Position numbers and translations under genes: made by a program. Below the pieces are notes generated by a model that worked only from the letters and a program-made list of their open reading frames with translations, had not been told where the DNA came from and did no database searches. This document shows, one piece after another, positions 45,451 through 53,552 of a stretch of DNA of 64,000 bases. Position 1 is the stretch's first letter; every line of letters begins with the position of its first letter. Source of the stretch: Yoonia litorea (lineage in GTDB: Bacteria > Pseudomonadota > Alphaproteobacteria > Rhodobacterales > Rhodobacteraceae); NCBI RefSeq assembly GCF_900114675.1, contig NZ_FOZM01000002.1, forward strand, positions 434,001 through 498,000, read 5' to 3'.

Positions 45451-46188
45451 TTACTTTGCGCCAAACAGGCGGAAGTAAATCCAGTCAGGCAAGAACTGAG
45501 ACCCGCGAAACACCCAGGAAAACAGCATCGGAAAGCTTTTCTTGAAGCCATCGCTGTTCATATGTTCGACGACTTCTTTGGCGGCCTCTTCAGGTGACAT
45601 GATGAAAGGCATGTGAAAATCGTTCTTGTCTGTCAGCCTCGTTTTGATGAAGCCCGGATTGATGAGCTGTACGTCAATGTCTGTCTTGTGAAGATCGGCT
45701 TGCATGGATTCAGCGAGGGCCATCATTCCGGCTTTCGATGAAGAATACCCGATCGCGCCGGGCAAACCCCTGAAACCAGACAGGGAGCCTACAAGCACGA
45801 TATGGCCTGCGTTTTTTTCAACCATGCTGTGGATGACTGAGCCGACGACGCGCGACGCGCCGAGGAAGTTGACCTCCCCCATCATGTCGACCTTTTCATT
45901 GTCCCATTTCTGAGACTTCATCGGCCAATAAACACCGGCCAGATACACTACACCGTCAAGCTCTCCTGCCTCTTTTGCAGCGGCCTCGACGGCTTCAAGG
46001 TTGGCGACATCAACAGGAATGTAGGACGCTTTACCGGGCAGCTCTTCGACGAGTTCCTTAAGACGATCCTCGGAGCGGGCAGAAACAACGACCTCTGCGC
46101 CCAATCGGCTGAGCGAGAAAGCAACTTCGCGTCCCAGTCCTTCACTCGCACCAACAAGCCAATAGCGTTTTCCCTGCCAATCTCTCAC
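45451..46188 (-). CDS. SDR family oxidoreductase (end of sigma-E-type cluster)
   Basis: A 245-residue short-chain dehydrogenase. Cofactor motif GASEGLG, catalytic Ser then YSSSK, and LAGVYW in place of the usual NNAG. The C-terminal segment FPMLFSWVFRGSQFLPDWIYFRLFG is hydrophobic and may bind membrane, which suggests a lipid-type substrate. GTG start at 46188 with AGGAG well placed; the DUF3833 stop is one base upstream. Last gene of the cluster that begins at 50045. Confidence 0.87.
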   Translation of the reverse strand: MRDWQGKRYWLVGASEGLGREVAFSLSRLGAEVVVSARSEDRLKELVEELPGKASYIPVDVANLEAVEAAAKEAGELDGVVYLAGVYWPMKSQKWDNEKVDMMGEVNFLGASRVVGSVIHSMVEKNAGHIVLVGSLSGFRGLPGAIGYSSSKAGMMALAESMQADLHKTDIDVQLINPGFIKTRLTDKNDFHMPFIMSPEEAAKEVVEHMNSDGFKKSFPMLFSWVFRGSQFLPDWIYFRLFGAK

Positions 46189-46189
46189 A

Positions 46190-46762
46190 TCACTCTCCTG
46201 CGTATGCTTTCTCTTTTGGTCTCATAGTGGCGACAAGTTCTGCCACCTTGATACCAAACTTCCGAAACTGGCTTCGGTTCATTATTGATCCGTTCGACAT
46301 CAAATACATCCAGTCGGTCACGTCGAGTGCATGGCCGCCGGCGTCCTCGGTAAGCTTGATCCGATAGTTGAGGAGGACAGCGGACCCTTTTTGTTGGCCC
46401 GACCCCGCGCCGACCAGATCCGGTGCCTCGGCTTTGATCCTGCCGTCGTTGCCGAGCGTCAGAGTCCAGACCCGATCCTGAACTGAACCGCTGTCGTAAT
46501 AGAACTTCTCGGTCATGGTGCCGACATTGCCATCCCAACTTGCTTCGAAATCCGCGACGAAGCGGGACGTGACCTTGCCCGTGGGCCCGTAAATGACACC
46601 TTCGCAGATGATAGGGCCGTTGAAATGCTCGCGGATGTCAAAAATGGGCCCGTCAGCATAGTCGTCAGACTTTTGCGCCCAAAACGAGACATATCTTTCC
46701 TTCAGAAAGAACGCGATCAGCATCAGGGCAGCGCCAATCAGGATGTAGGTCATAAACGACAT
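46190..46762 (-). CDS. DUF3833 domain protein
   Basis: A 190-residue protein with one N-terminal membrane helix (FMTYILIGAALMLIAFFL). The rest is a lipocalin-like beta domain: FNGPIICEGVIYGPTGKV, then LTEDAGGHALDVTDWMYLM, matching DUF3833. Function unknown; the family is usually linked to FAD-oxidoreductase/DUF1365/methyltransferase lipid-modification clusters. GAGGA precedes the ATG; three bases separate it from the MFS stop. Confidence 0.82.
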   Translation of the reverse strand: MSFMTYILIGAALMLIAFFLKERYVSFWAQKSDDYADGPIFDIREHFNGPIICEGVIYGPTGKVTSRFVADFEASWDGNVGTMTEKFYYDSGSVQDRVWTLTLGNDGRIKAEAPDLVGAGSGQQKGSAVLLNYRIKLTEDAGGHALDVTDWMYLMSNGSIMNRSQFRKFGIKVAELVATMRPKEKAYAGE

Positions 46763-46765
46763 CGT

Positions 46766-47992
46766 TTAGTCCTCAATTTTCGTGGCAATCAGAAGGCCGA
46801 TTGCCAGCATTTTCAAAACCGATGGGACAAGTGCATAAAGCACCGTCAACATCGTGATTGCCTCAGGCGGTAGCTCAGTCGCTCCTGCCTCAAAGCCAGA
46901 CCGTTCCAGAAGCGGCAGCAAGACTACCGCGGCGAAAGCAAGCGTGAACTTGTTCACCAAATTCCATAGCCCGAATCCCTGCCCTCCATTGGGCGAGATG
47001 GCAGCCATGCGTTTTGCAAACATCGCAGGCAGCAAGGTGAGGTCTGCTCCGATCGTTGCACCACTTAATACGCAGATCACAGCAAAGGGGATCACATCGC
47101 CCGGCGATAAAGTCAGCGTATAGCCAAACGACGCAACGGCGAGACACATGGCGGCGATCAGAATTGGCTTTGGATGAAAGCGCTTGGCGAGCGCTGACCA
47201 CACGGGGGATGAGACGGCGGCAGCCAGAAAGAAGAGGACGAGAAGCGCACCTTCCCATCCAGGCGCACCGAGCTTGCTTTCAACGTAGAACAGAAAGAGT
47301 GTCGATGAGACGGCAAGAGGCGTCGCGTTCACCAGCGCCAGAACGAGCAACTTTCGTGCTGTCGGGTCGCTGACAATCGTGCGGATCGGTGTCGGTTCTT
47401 GATCAACACGCCCTTGCCACTCCGGCCACATGAAGAAAGCCGCAACCGCTGTGAGCGCTGCAAATCCAAAGGCAAAAGCGGCAAACGGGTCCGCAACGAC
47501 ACCGATAAGAACAGTGGGTATGACTGCCGCCACGCAAACCCCCAACAACGCACCGCTTTCGCGCCATGCGGCCAGTCTCACGTGACCTTGAGGCGCATCA
47601 CCCGCCTTGCGGATTCCTTGTGCGTAAAAATTGATGGTGAGAAAGCTGAAAGCCGTGAACAGCCCCGTCACGGTTATGCCGAACCACCACAGCGGGTCGA
47701 TCGGCGGCACCATGCCAAAGAGGCCAATCATCGAAGCCGCCATGATCCCAGCGACCAGCGTGATGGTAACTTTCTTCCGTTTTGCCAGCCTTTCGCTGAT
47801 CCAGCCCAGTACGGGATCCTGGATCATATCGAAGAGCCGCAGTGCGAAAAGAAGTGTCCCCAAGGCCGTCAAGCTTACGCCAAAAGTATCGGCATAGTAT
47901 TTCGGCGCGTAGATGTAGATTGGGAGGCCCGCACCGGCCAGCACAGCGGCAAAGATTGAATATGCTGGCAGACGCTCTTGCAGCGCCCTCAA
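46766..47992 (-). CDS. MFS transporter, GPH-like
   Basis: A ~408-residue membrane protein with about 12 hydrophobic helices, resembling the glycoside-pentoside-hexuronide:cation symporter group (ALRLFDMIQDPVLGWISERL in the first cytoplasmic loop). A TTG start at 47992 is proposed: it shares TTGA with the DUF1365 stop and has AAGAGG seven bases upstream, whereas a longer frame would overlap DUF1365 by over 60 bases. Cargo unknown; location in a lipid-type stress cluster suggests an export or lipid role rather than sugar uptake. Confidence 0.83.
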   Translation of the reverse strand: MRALQERLPAYSIFAAVLAGAGLPIYIYAPKYYADTFGVSLTALGTLLFALRLFDMIQDPVLGWISERLAKRKKVTITLVAGIMAASMIGLFGMVPPIDPLWWFGITVTGLFTAFSFLTINFYAQGIRKAGDAPQGHVRLAAWRESGALLGVCVAAVIPTVLIGVVADPFAAFAFGFAALTAVAAFFMWPEWQGRVDQEPTPIRTIVSDPTARKLLVLALVNATPLAVSSTLFLFYVESKLGAPGWEGALLVLFFLAAAVSSPVWSALAKRFHPKPILIAAMCLAVASFGYTLTLSPGDVIPFAVICVLSGATIGADLTLLPAMFAKRMAAISPNGGQGFGLWNLVNKFTLAFAAVVLLPLLERSGFEAGATELPPEAITMLTVLYALVPSVLKMLAIGLLIATKIED

Positions 47993-48747
47993 CGGCTTAC
48001 CTCTTGGCTGGGCGGCGCGGGCTGCGAGCGAAACGTAGCACCTTTGAACCAAAGCTTCAGGGCTTGCCAGTGTATCAGTGCAAGGACGCGTCGCGACCCG
48101 AACGGTCGCCGCAATGCTGCACGCAAGATGGCGGCATTGGTTATTTGTTTTCTTGGGCCGGTAAGCGTCGCAATCAGACCGCCTTCACCACGGCTGTAAT
48201 CGATCCAGATACCAATTCTGTCTTCCTGAATATCAAATCGGAAGGTGTAACCGCCCGCAATCGGTTGGAAAGGCGACACGTGCATCAGCTTTTGCGCCGA
48301 AATCGTTTCGTCTTTCGTAATCGGACGCCCGTCCTCGTGCCGGCAAAGATAGGAATGGCGGTCGCCAAAGGTGTTCGTCACCTCGGCAATGACCGTTCGC
48401 AGGATGTTTTGCTTGTCATAGCAAAGCCAGAACGACACAGGATTGAATACGTGGCCAAGGACACGCGGCTGGGCGAGCAGTTCGATCCGGTCTGTATCGG
48501 TGATCTGGTATTGCGCCAGCACGTCACGCACCCAGGCCGCACCCACACCACTCTTTGGCGGGCCACCGTGATCGCTGTCTTTCAGCGACATCAGGTTGCC
48601 CTTGTTGCGCGAAAAGAGGGCAGGGGTTGCCACCTCTGCCTCTGCGTCCATCAGCACGTAGTCGATCGAGTAGCGAAACGCGTTCTTCGTCGGTCCACGC
48701 CGCCCGTGATAGGTCTCGGCTGCGATATGGTGGACCGCTCCGGTCAC
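47989..48747 (-). CDS. DUF1365 domain protein
   Basis: A 252-residue protein of the DUF1365 family: YHGRRGPTKNAFRYSIDYV at the N-terminus and NPVSFWLCYD, NTFGDRHSY and GYTFRFDIQ further on. The family is almost always adjacent to an FAD-dependent oxidoreductase and a cyclopropane-synthase-like methyltransferase, and is thought to act on lipids; its chemistry is unknown. GTG start at 48747 overlaps the oxidoreductase stop (GTGA). Confidence 0.88.
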   Translation of the reverse strand: MTGAVHHIAAETYHGRRGPTKNAFRYSIDYVLMDAEAEVATPALFSRNKGNLMSLKDSDHGGPPKSGVGAAWVRDVLAQYQITDTDRIELLAQPRVLGHVFNPVSFWLCYDKQNILRTVIAEVTNTFGDRHSYLCRHEDGRPITKDETISAQKLMHVSPFQPIAGGYTFRFDIQEDRIGIWIDYSRGEGGLIATLTGPRKQITNAAILRAALRRPFGSRRVLALIHWQALKLWFKGATFRSQPAPPSQEVSR

Positions 48748-50045
48748 TCTGCGGCCACCCTTGCATGCTCAAGCGCATTGAGGGAGTGCACCACGTCCAA
48801 TGCGCTGGAAAGACCATCTTCATGGAAACCGTTTTTCATCCAAGCACCGCAAAACCACGTTTTGTTCGAGCCATTCATTGCTACAGCTGCTTTCTGGGCC
48901 GCGATGGCGTCCAGATCATAAACCGGATGGCGCAAGGTGACTTCATCCCAGATCAATTCTTCTTTGATGGGCCGCTTGGTGTTAAGAGTGACCATGATGT
49001 CCTCACCCTTCAGCCAAGGTTGTAGCGAGTTCATCCAATAGGTCAGATTGATTTCAGTGTCGGTGCGGTCGGCATCTTCGGTGTAGATCCAAGAGGACCA
49101 GACTTGCCGTCTTTGCGGCATGATCGACGTATCGGAGTGAAGTACGATCTTGTTTGGCTGGTACCGGATCGCCCCCAGAACAGATTTTTCAGCCCCGGTT
49201 GCGTCAGACAGCATCGCAAGAGTGTCATCTGAATGGGTGGCAAATACCACTTCGTCGAACTGTTCCCAGTCTGCGCCATCGGCTTTCACCTCGGCCCCTG
49301 TGGAGTTTCGCCTTACAGTGTTGATGCCAGCCCCCAAACGGATATTCACACCCCGCTGGATCATGTCTTCGCCTAAGCGGGACACGTACTGCTGCGAGCC
49401 GCCATCAACGGTGTACCACTGATGCTGGCCGGACGCGCTTAGCAATGCGTGATTGTCAAAGAACTTCATCATCGCATAGGCGGGGAAATCCATGATCTGC
49501 TCTTTTGGGGTCGACCAGATCGCGCCTGAAAACGGGAGCAAATAATGATCGCGGAAATAATTGCCGAGATTCAATTCTTTCAGAAGTCCGCCAATCGTCA
49601 GCCTCTCGTCGTTCTTTGCTGCTTCGAGGCCCTTAGCGTTGAACTTCAAAATATCCGCAATCATTCGCAGAAATTTAGGGTTGGCGATGTTCCGGCGCTG
49701 GGCAAATAGCGCGTCTGCGCTGGTCAAAGCATATTCCAGCTTGCCGCCCGCGAATGACGCGCCAAAACTCATGTTGCTTTTTGTCACTGGAACACTGAGA
49801 TGCTCAAACAGCTTTGTCAGGTTCGGGTAATTGGCATAGTTGAAGACGATAAAGCCGGTATCGACTGTCTGGTCGCCATTGCGACCTGCCATCTTGGTTC
49901 GAGCATGGCCCCCAAGGCGTTTTTCGGCCTCGAACAGAACGACCTGATGGTCTTTCGCGAGCGCGTGTGCTGCACCCATGCCAGAGATTCCCGCCCCGAT
50001 AACCGCTATTTTTCGGGGTACGGTCGTCCCTGTCTCGAATGGCAT
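48744..50045 (-). CDS. FAD-dependent oxidoreductase / desaturase-like, first gene of sigma-E-type cluster
   Basis: A 433-residue flavoprotein. The dinucleotide fold KIAVIGAGISGMGAAHALAK is followed by an acidic ribose-binding end and GGHARTK, as in amine-oxidase/phytoene-desaturase-type enzymes; the C-terminal FCGAWMKNGFHEDGL closes the FAD site. Family members beside DUF1365 in R. sphaeroides are linked to fatty-acyl modification under sigma-E. CAGGAG precedes the ATG. A TGATCC-N18-TAAG promoter lies 41-70 bases upstream of the ATG, divergent from the sigma factor gene. Confidence 0.88.
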   Translation of the reverse strand: MPFETGTTVPRKIAVIGAGISGMGAAHALAKDHQVVLFEAEKRLGGHARTKMAGRNGDQTVDTGFIVFNYANYPNLTKLFEHLSVPVTKSNMSFGASFAGGKLEYALTSADALFAQRRNIANPKFLRMIADILKFNAKGLEAAKNDERLTIGGLLKELNLGNYFRDHYLLPFSGAIWSTPKEQIMDFPAYAMMKFFDNHALLSASGQHQWYTVDGGSQQYVSRLGEDMIQRGVNIRLGAGINTVRRNSTGAEVKADGADWEQFDEVVFATHSDDTLAMLSDATGAEKSVLGAIRYQPNKIVLHSDTSIMPQRRQVWSSWIYTEDADRTDTEINLTYWMNSLQPWLKGEDIMVTLNTKRPIKEELIWDEVTLRHPVYDLDAIAAQKAAVAMNGSNKTWFCGAWMKNGFHEDGLSSALDVVHSLNALEHARVAAE

Positions 50046-50085
50046 TCGCGATGCTCCTGTGTGGTGATGTCACGTTACCTTTCTT

Positions 50086-50113
50086 CTTACGGCACCACAA
50101 CTTAGCTGGATCA
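50086..50113 (-). promoter_or_regulatory. sigma-E (RpoE/ChrR)-type promoter of the FAD oxidoreductase cluster
   Basis: On the minus strand: -35 TGATCC (50113-50108), an 18-base spacer, then -10 TAAG (50089-50086). This fits the singlet-oxygen sigma-E consensus from R. sphaeroides as I recall it. It predicts a start near 50078 and a leader of about 30 bases with a good ribosome site. Confidence 0.75.
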
Positions 50114-50133
50114 TAAGAAAAATGATCTGCAAC

Positions 50134-50161
50134 TGATCCAATCCCGATACAACGACGTAAT
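50134..50161 (+). promoter_or_regulatory. sigma-E-type promoter of rpoE-chrR (autoregulation)
   Basis: Plus strand: TGATCC (50134-50139), 18 bases, then TAAT (50158-50161). It has the same geometry as the divergent promoter on the other strand. Predicted transcription start is near 50168, almost at the first ATG of the sigma gene. Confidence 0.72.
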
Positions 50162-50173
50162 AAAGGTATGTAC

Positions 50174-50824
50174 ATGGAGAAAGCTTCTTCACCGAAAGCG
50201 GATGCAGAGCCTCTCGCAGCGAAGTATGCTGCGAGTCGTGCGACTGACGCACCCGCTTTGGAGAAGACGCAGGTGGTAGCCGATTTGGCAGCAAAACGCA
50301 TGGCTTGGGTCGCTCAGGTCATAGCGGTAAGAGACGGAAAAGATCGGGCAGCTTTTGCTGAGCTGTTTGGATATTTCGCACCGCGCGTGAAGTCTTTCTT
50401 GATGAAATCGGGGGCCAGCCCGGATCTGGCAGAAGAATGCACACAGGAGGTCATGGCGACCCTCTGGAACAAAGCACATATGTTCGACCCGACAAAGGCG
50501 AGCGTATCAACATGGATTTTTACGATCGCGCGTAATCGCAAGATCGACATGCTGCGGAAACAGCGCAGGCCTGAACCGGAAGAACTGCCGTGGGGTCCCG
50601 AAGCTGAGCCTGATCAGGTCGACGCGATGGGGCTTCAACAAGAAACCGAACAACTTGGCCGCGCTTTGGCAACTTTGCCGGTCGAACAGAGAAAACTAAT
50701 CGAACGGGCCTATTTTGGCGATCTTAGTCATAGCGAAATTGCCGCAGAGACTGGTTTGCCACTTGGGACTATAAAATCAAGGATCAGATTGGCGCTGGAT
50801 AGGCTGCGCCACGCGATGAAGTGA
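50174..50824 (+). CDS. rpoE: RpoE-type ECF sigma factor (singlet-oxygen response)
   Basis: An ECF sigma factor of the RpoE-ChrR group. Region 2 holds AAFAELFGYFAPRVKSFLMKSG, EECTQEVMATLWNKA and STWIFTIARNRKIDMLRKQ; region 4 holds LPVEQRKLIERAYFGDLSHSEIA and GTIKSRIRLALDRL. The first ~40 residues are low-complexity and look added compared with relatives. The start is uncertain: ATG 50168, ATG 50174, GTG 50273 (with GGAG nine bases upstream) and ATG 50300 are in frame, and the promoter position makes the first two nearly leaderless. It overlaps chrR at its 3' end. Confidence 0.93.
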   Translation: MEKASSPKADAEPLAAKYAASRATDAPALEKTQVVADLAAKRMAWVAQVIAVRDGKDRAAFAELFGYFAPRVKSFLMKSGASPDLAEECTQEVMATLWNKAHMFDPTKASVSTWIFTIARNRKIDMLRKQRRPEPEELPWGPEAEPDQVDAMGLQQETEQLGRALATLPVEQRKLIERAYFGDLSHSEIAAETGLPLGTIKSRIRLALDRLRHAMK

Positions 50825-50832
50825 ATGCGAGA

Positions 50833-51483
50833 ATGAGCAAGATAAAACATCACCTGACTGAACCGCTGCTAATGGGCTATGCGGCAGGCACCCTCCCAGA
50901 GGCATTCAATGTGGTCGTTGCGACGCATATTTCCATGTGTGACGACTGCCGCGCGGCCTTGGCGGAGTACGACGCAATCGGTGGCGAAGTGATGGTCAGT
51001 TCGGATCCGGTCGAAGTTGCTGAGGCGTCCCTTGCAGCGACGCTCGCGCTGATTGACCAGGGTTTTGCTGACCAAGATCGGCCTGTCAGAAAGTCTGTTG
51101 GTTCGATCATCCCGCAGCCGCTGCAGGATTACGTTGACGGTGACATCGACAGCTTGAAATGGCGCAAGATTGGCGGCGGCGTCAGCCAACTGGTATTAGA
51201 TACGTCTGCTGATGCAACCGTGCGTTTGTTGCGGATACCCGGCGGGACTGCTGTGCCGGACCATGGCCACAACGGGACAGAGCTGACCTTGGTTTTGCAA
51301 GGTGCCTTTGTTGATGAGCAAGATCGTTTTGGTGCAGGTGATGTCGAAGTCGCGAACGAAGAGTTGCATCACACGCCGGTGGCAGAGCAGGGTGCTGACT
51401 GCATTTGCTTGGCCGCCACAGATGCACCTTTGCGGTTTAACGGTATCGTTCCGCGCATCGCACAGCGATTTATCGGAATCTAA
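50833..51483 (+). CDS. chrR: ChrR-family zinc anti-sigma-E factor
   Basis: A 216-residue anti-sigma factor. The N-terminal zinc anti-sigma domain has the ligand set His7 (KHHLTEPLLMGYAAGTL), His32, Cys36 and Cys39 (ATHISMCDDC). The C-terminal cupin has PDHGHNGTELTLVLQGAF and LHHTPV, the metal histidines and glutamate known from R. sphaeroides ChrR. In that organism it releases sigma-E on singlet oxygen. The ATG at 50833 matches the start of known ChrR; a GTG at 50821 overlapping the sigma stop is possible. Confidence 0.93.
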   Translation: MSKIKHHLTEPLLMGYAAGTLPEAFNVVVATHISMCDDCRAALAEYDAIGGEVMVSSDPVEVAEASLAATLALIDQGFADQDRPVRKSVGSIIPQPLQDYVDGDIDSLKWRKIGGGVSQLVLDTSADATVRLLRIPGGTAVPDHGHNGTELTLVLQGAFVDEQDRFGAGDVEVANEELHHTPVAEQGADCICLAATDAPLRFNGIVPRIAQRFIGI

Positions 51484-51508
51484 ATTCATTCCTCGTGAAA
51501 CTCACTAG

Positions 51509-51538
51509 CGCCCCTTTACAGGGGCGTTTTTCTTTTTT
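51509..51538 (+). terminator. terminator of rpoE-chrR
   Basis: Stem CGCCCC/GGGGCG with a 6-base loop, followed by TTTTTCTTTTTTG. It starts 26 bases after the chrR stop. No T run on the opposite side. Confidence 0.88.
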
Positions 51539-51554
51539 GCCCTACCAGACCTCT

Positions 51555-52313
51555 TCAAACAGAGTGATATGTCTCTGTATTGCCATCCACAGCGATGGCC
51601 TGTCCGGAAATAAATGCAGCCGCATCTGAAGCGAGAAACTGGCAAAGGCGTGCGATTTCATCAGGTGTCGCAAAACGACGCATGGATGTACCGCCAGCGT
51701 AATCGTGATAGACATCTTCGACCGTTGTGCCTCTCGCATCAGCCTCGGCTTTGAGTACGCGATCCATCCGGTCACCTTCCACTGCTCCAGGGCAGACAGC
51801 GTTGCAGCGAATGCCATGTGGCCCCAGTTCGGCGGCAAGTGTCTTTGTCAGTCCGATAACCGCCCACTTTGCTGCGACGTAGGGCGCACGGAACGGGACC
51901 CCGAATAGCCCGGAGGTTGACGACAGATTGATAATCGCGCCACGTCTCTGCCTTTTCATGTGCGGTGCAATGGCCTTACACGTGAGCATCTGCGCGTCGA
52001 GGTTCACCGCAAGACAGGTGCGCCATTCATCAAGGTCAAGTTCTTCGACTGGTGCTGCCTGCCCGGCAATTCCCGCGTTGTTAATGAGGACATCGCAGCC
52101 GCCGAGTTTTGCTATGCCGGCTTTGAGCCACTCATCAAGTTGGTCTGGTAGAGTGACATTGACGGTTGCGCCTGAAATTCCTTCCGGCAGGCGATCAACC
52201 GCGCTTTCATCAGCATCGCATGTCCAGACCTGAGCGCCTTCGGCCAGAAAACTATCAGCGATAACGCGTCCGATCCCGCCCGCGCCTGCAGTCAGAAACA
52301 CCCTCTTTGCCAT
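51555..52313 (-). CDS. SDR family oxidoreductase
   Basis: A 252-residue classical short-chain dehydrogenase. GAGGIG cofactor loop, NNAG, NLSSTSG serine, YVAAK, and PGAVEGDRMDRVL after it. The GDRMDRVLKAEADARG insertion is a distinctive feature of a group common in marine alphaproteobacteria, substrate unclear to me. It lies three bases after the rmuC stop, so it is likely at the end of the mutL-rmuC transcript. Confidence 0.88.
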   Translation of the reverse strand: MAKRVFLTAGAGGIGRVIADSFLAEGAQVWTCDADESAVDRLPEGISGATVNVTLPDQLDEWLKAGIAKLGGCDVLINNAGIAGQAAPVEELDLDEWRTCLAVNLDAQMLTCKAIAPHMKRQRRGAIINLSSTSGLFGVPFRAPYVAAKWAVIGLTKTLAAELGPHGIRCNAVCPGAVEGDRMDRVLKAEADARGTTVEDVYHDYAGGTSMRRFATPDEIARLCQFLASDAAAFISGQAIAVDGNTETYHSV

Positions 52314-52316
52314 AGG

Positions 52317-53552
52317 CTAACCTTTCGATGTCAGAAGGGTTGGCGCCTCGTGCTGGTCTGGTGACAATTCTTCGAAGTCAAAATTGTCGAGCCGATCAGC
52401 ACGTTTTCCAGCACGTGTTGCTGCAGTAAGAACGCCAGCAACATCATCACCGGCCTGCCTCAGATGCGTCTCCAGCTTTCCGGCCTTTTCACCAATAATT
52501 TCCACATCACGATGCAACAGCCTGAGCGCTTTTCGGATTTCTCCAGCCTGTTCGCGCATCCGCGCATCTTTGAGAATCGCGCGCATCGTGTTCAGTGTCG
52601 CCATGCACGTCGTCGGAGAAACGATCCAGACCCGCGCATCAAAACCGCCGCGCACCACCTCTGGCAGGCGCGCGTGGAGTTCAGCATAGACGGCTTCGGA
52701 CGGCAGGAACATGATGGCTCCATCCGCTGTCTCGCCTTCGATGATATAGCGCTCTGCGATGTCCTTGATGTGCTTACGCACGGCAGCCCCCAGATCACGT
52801 AAGGCGGTCTGCTGTTGTTGTGCGGAGTCGGCAGCTGCAAATGCTTCGTAGGCTTCGAAAGGAAATTTGGCGTCGATAACAATGGGACCGGGCGGATTTG
52901 GCAGATGCACCAAGCAGTCGGCGCGGCGCCCGTTTGAGAGCGTCGCCTGCAAGGCATAGCTGTCACTCGGCAAAGCTTTGGACACAATATCGGTGAGTTG
53001 GATTTCGCCGAACATGCCCCTCCGCTGCTTGTTGGAGAGGATATCCTGTAGGCTGAGCACATCGCCGGACAGTTTTTCGATATTTGTTTGCGCCTTGTCG
53101 ATCGTGGCAAGACGCTCCTGCAACTCAGTCAGGCTCTTTGTGGTCTTTTCAGAGGATCCGGCGAGTGTGTCTTTCATGCGCTCCTGCATTTCGGATAGCG
53201 ATCTGGCAGAGCGCAAAGCATTCTCCGCCAGACGTTCAGCCATCTGCGCTTGGACTTCGGCGAGCCGCGTTTCCATCGTCTGCACCATCTGCACCTGCGC
53301 ATTCGCCTGTGCATCACTGACTGTCTGAATATTACCCGCGAGTTGCTGCTGACCTTGTCCTAGCGCTAGCACATCCTGCGAAAGGCGGCCCATTTGCGAG
53401 GAAACCAGTTGTACCGCGTCGGCTGATCGTCCGGCACGTTTCAACGTGATCATCAGCACAAGAAAGATCGCACAGAGCAAGAAAACCGCGAAACCGGCGA
53501 TAAGGACCTGTGGATCGCTGAGATCAAACTGGTAGCTGCCAAAACTGATCAT
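52317..53552 (-). CDS. rmuC: DNA recombination protein RmuC
   Basis: A 411-residue protein. One N-terminal membrane helix ([20 protein letters not shown]) is followed by a long coiled-coil rich in Gln/Ala (residues ~40-170) and a PD-(D/E)xK nuclease-like domain ([17 protein letters not shown]). RmuC limits inversions at short inverted repeats. Start overlaps the mutL stop by four bases (ATGA). Confidence 0.93.
   Translation of the reverse strand: MISFGSYQFDLSDPQVLIAGFAVFLLCAIFLVLMITLKRAGRSADAVQLVSSQMGRLSQDVLALGQGQQQLAGNIQTVSDAQANAQVQMVQTMETRLAEVQAQMAERLAENALRSARSLSEMQERMKDTLAGSSEKTTKSLTELQERLATIDKAQTNIEKLSGDVLSLQDILSNKQRRGMFGEIQLTDIVSKALPSDSYALQATLSNGRRADCLVHLPNPPGPIVIDAKFPFEAYEAFAAADSAQQQQTALRDLGAAVRKHIKDIAERYIIEGETADGAIMFLPSEAVYAELHARLPEVVRGGFDARVWIVSPTTCMATLNTMRAILKDARMREQAGEIRKALRLLHRDVEIIGEKAGKLETHLRQAGDDVAGVLTAATRAGKRADRLDNFDFEELSPDQHEAPTLLTSKG

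Noticed and set aside
47842-48921. 359-codon plus-strand frame across the MFS, DUF1365 and oxidoreductase genes
   Set aside because: It spans three well-supported minus-strand genes, with Arg/Ser-rich composition.
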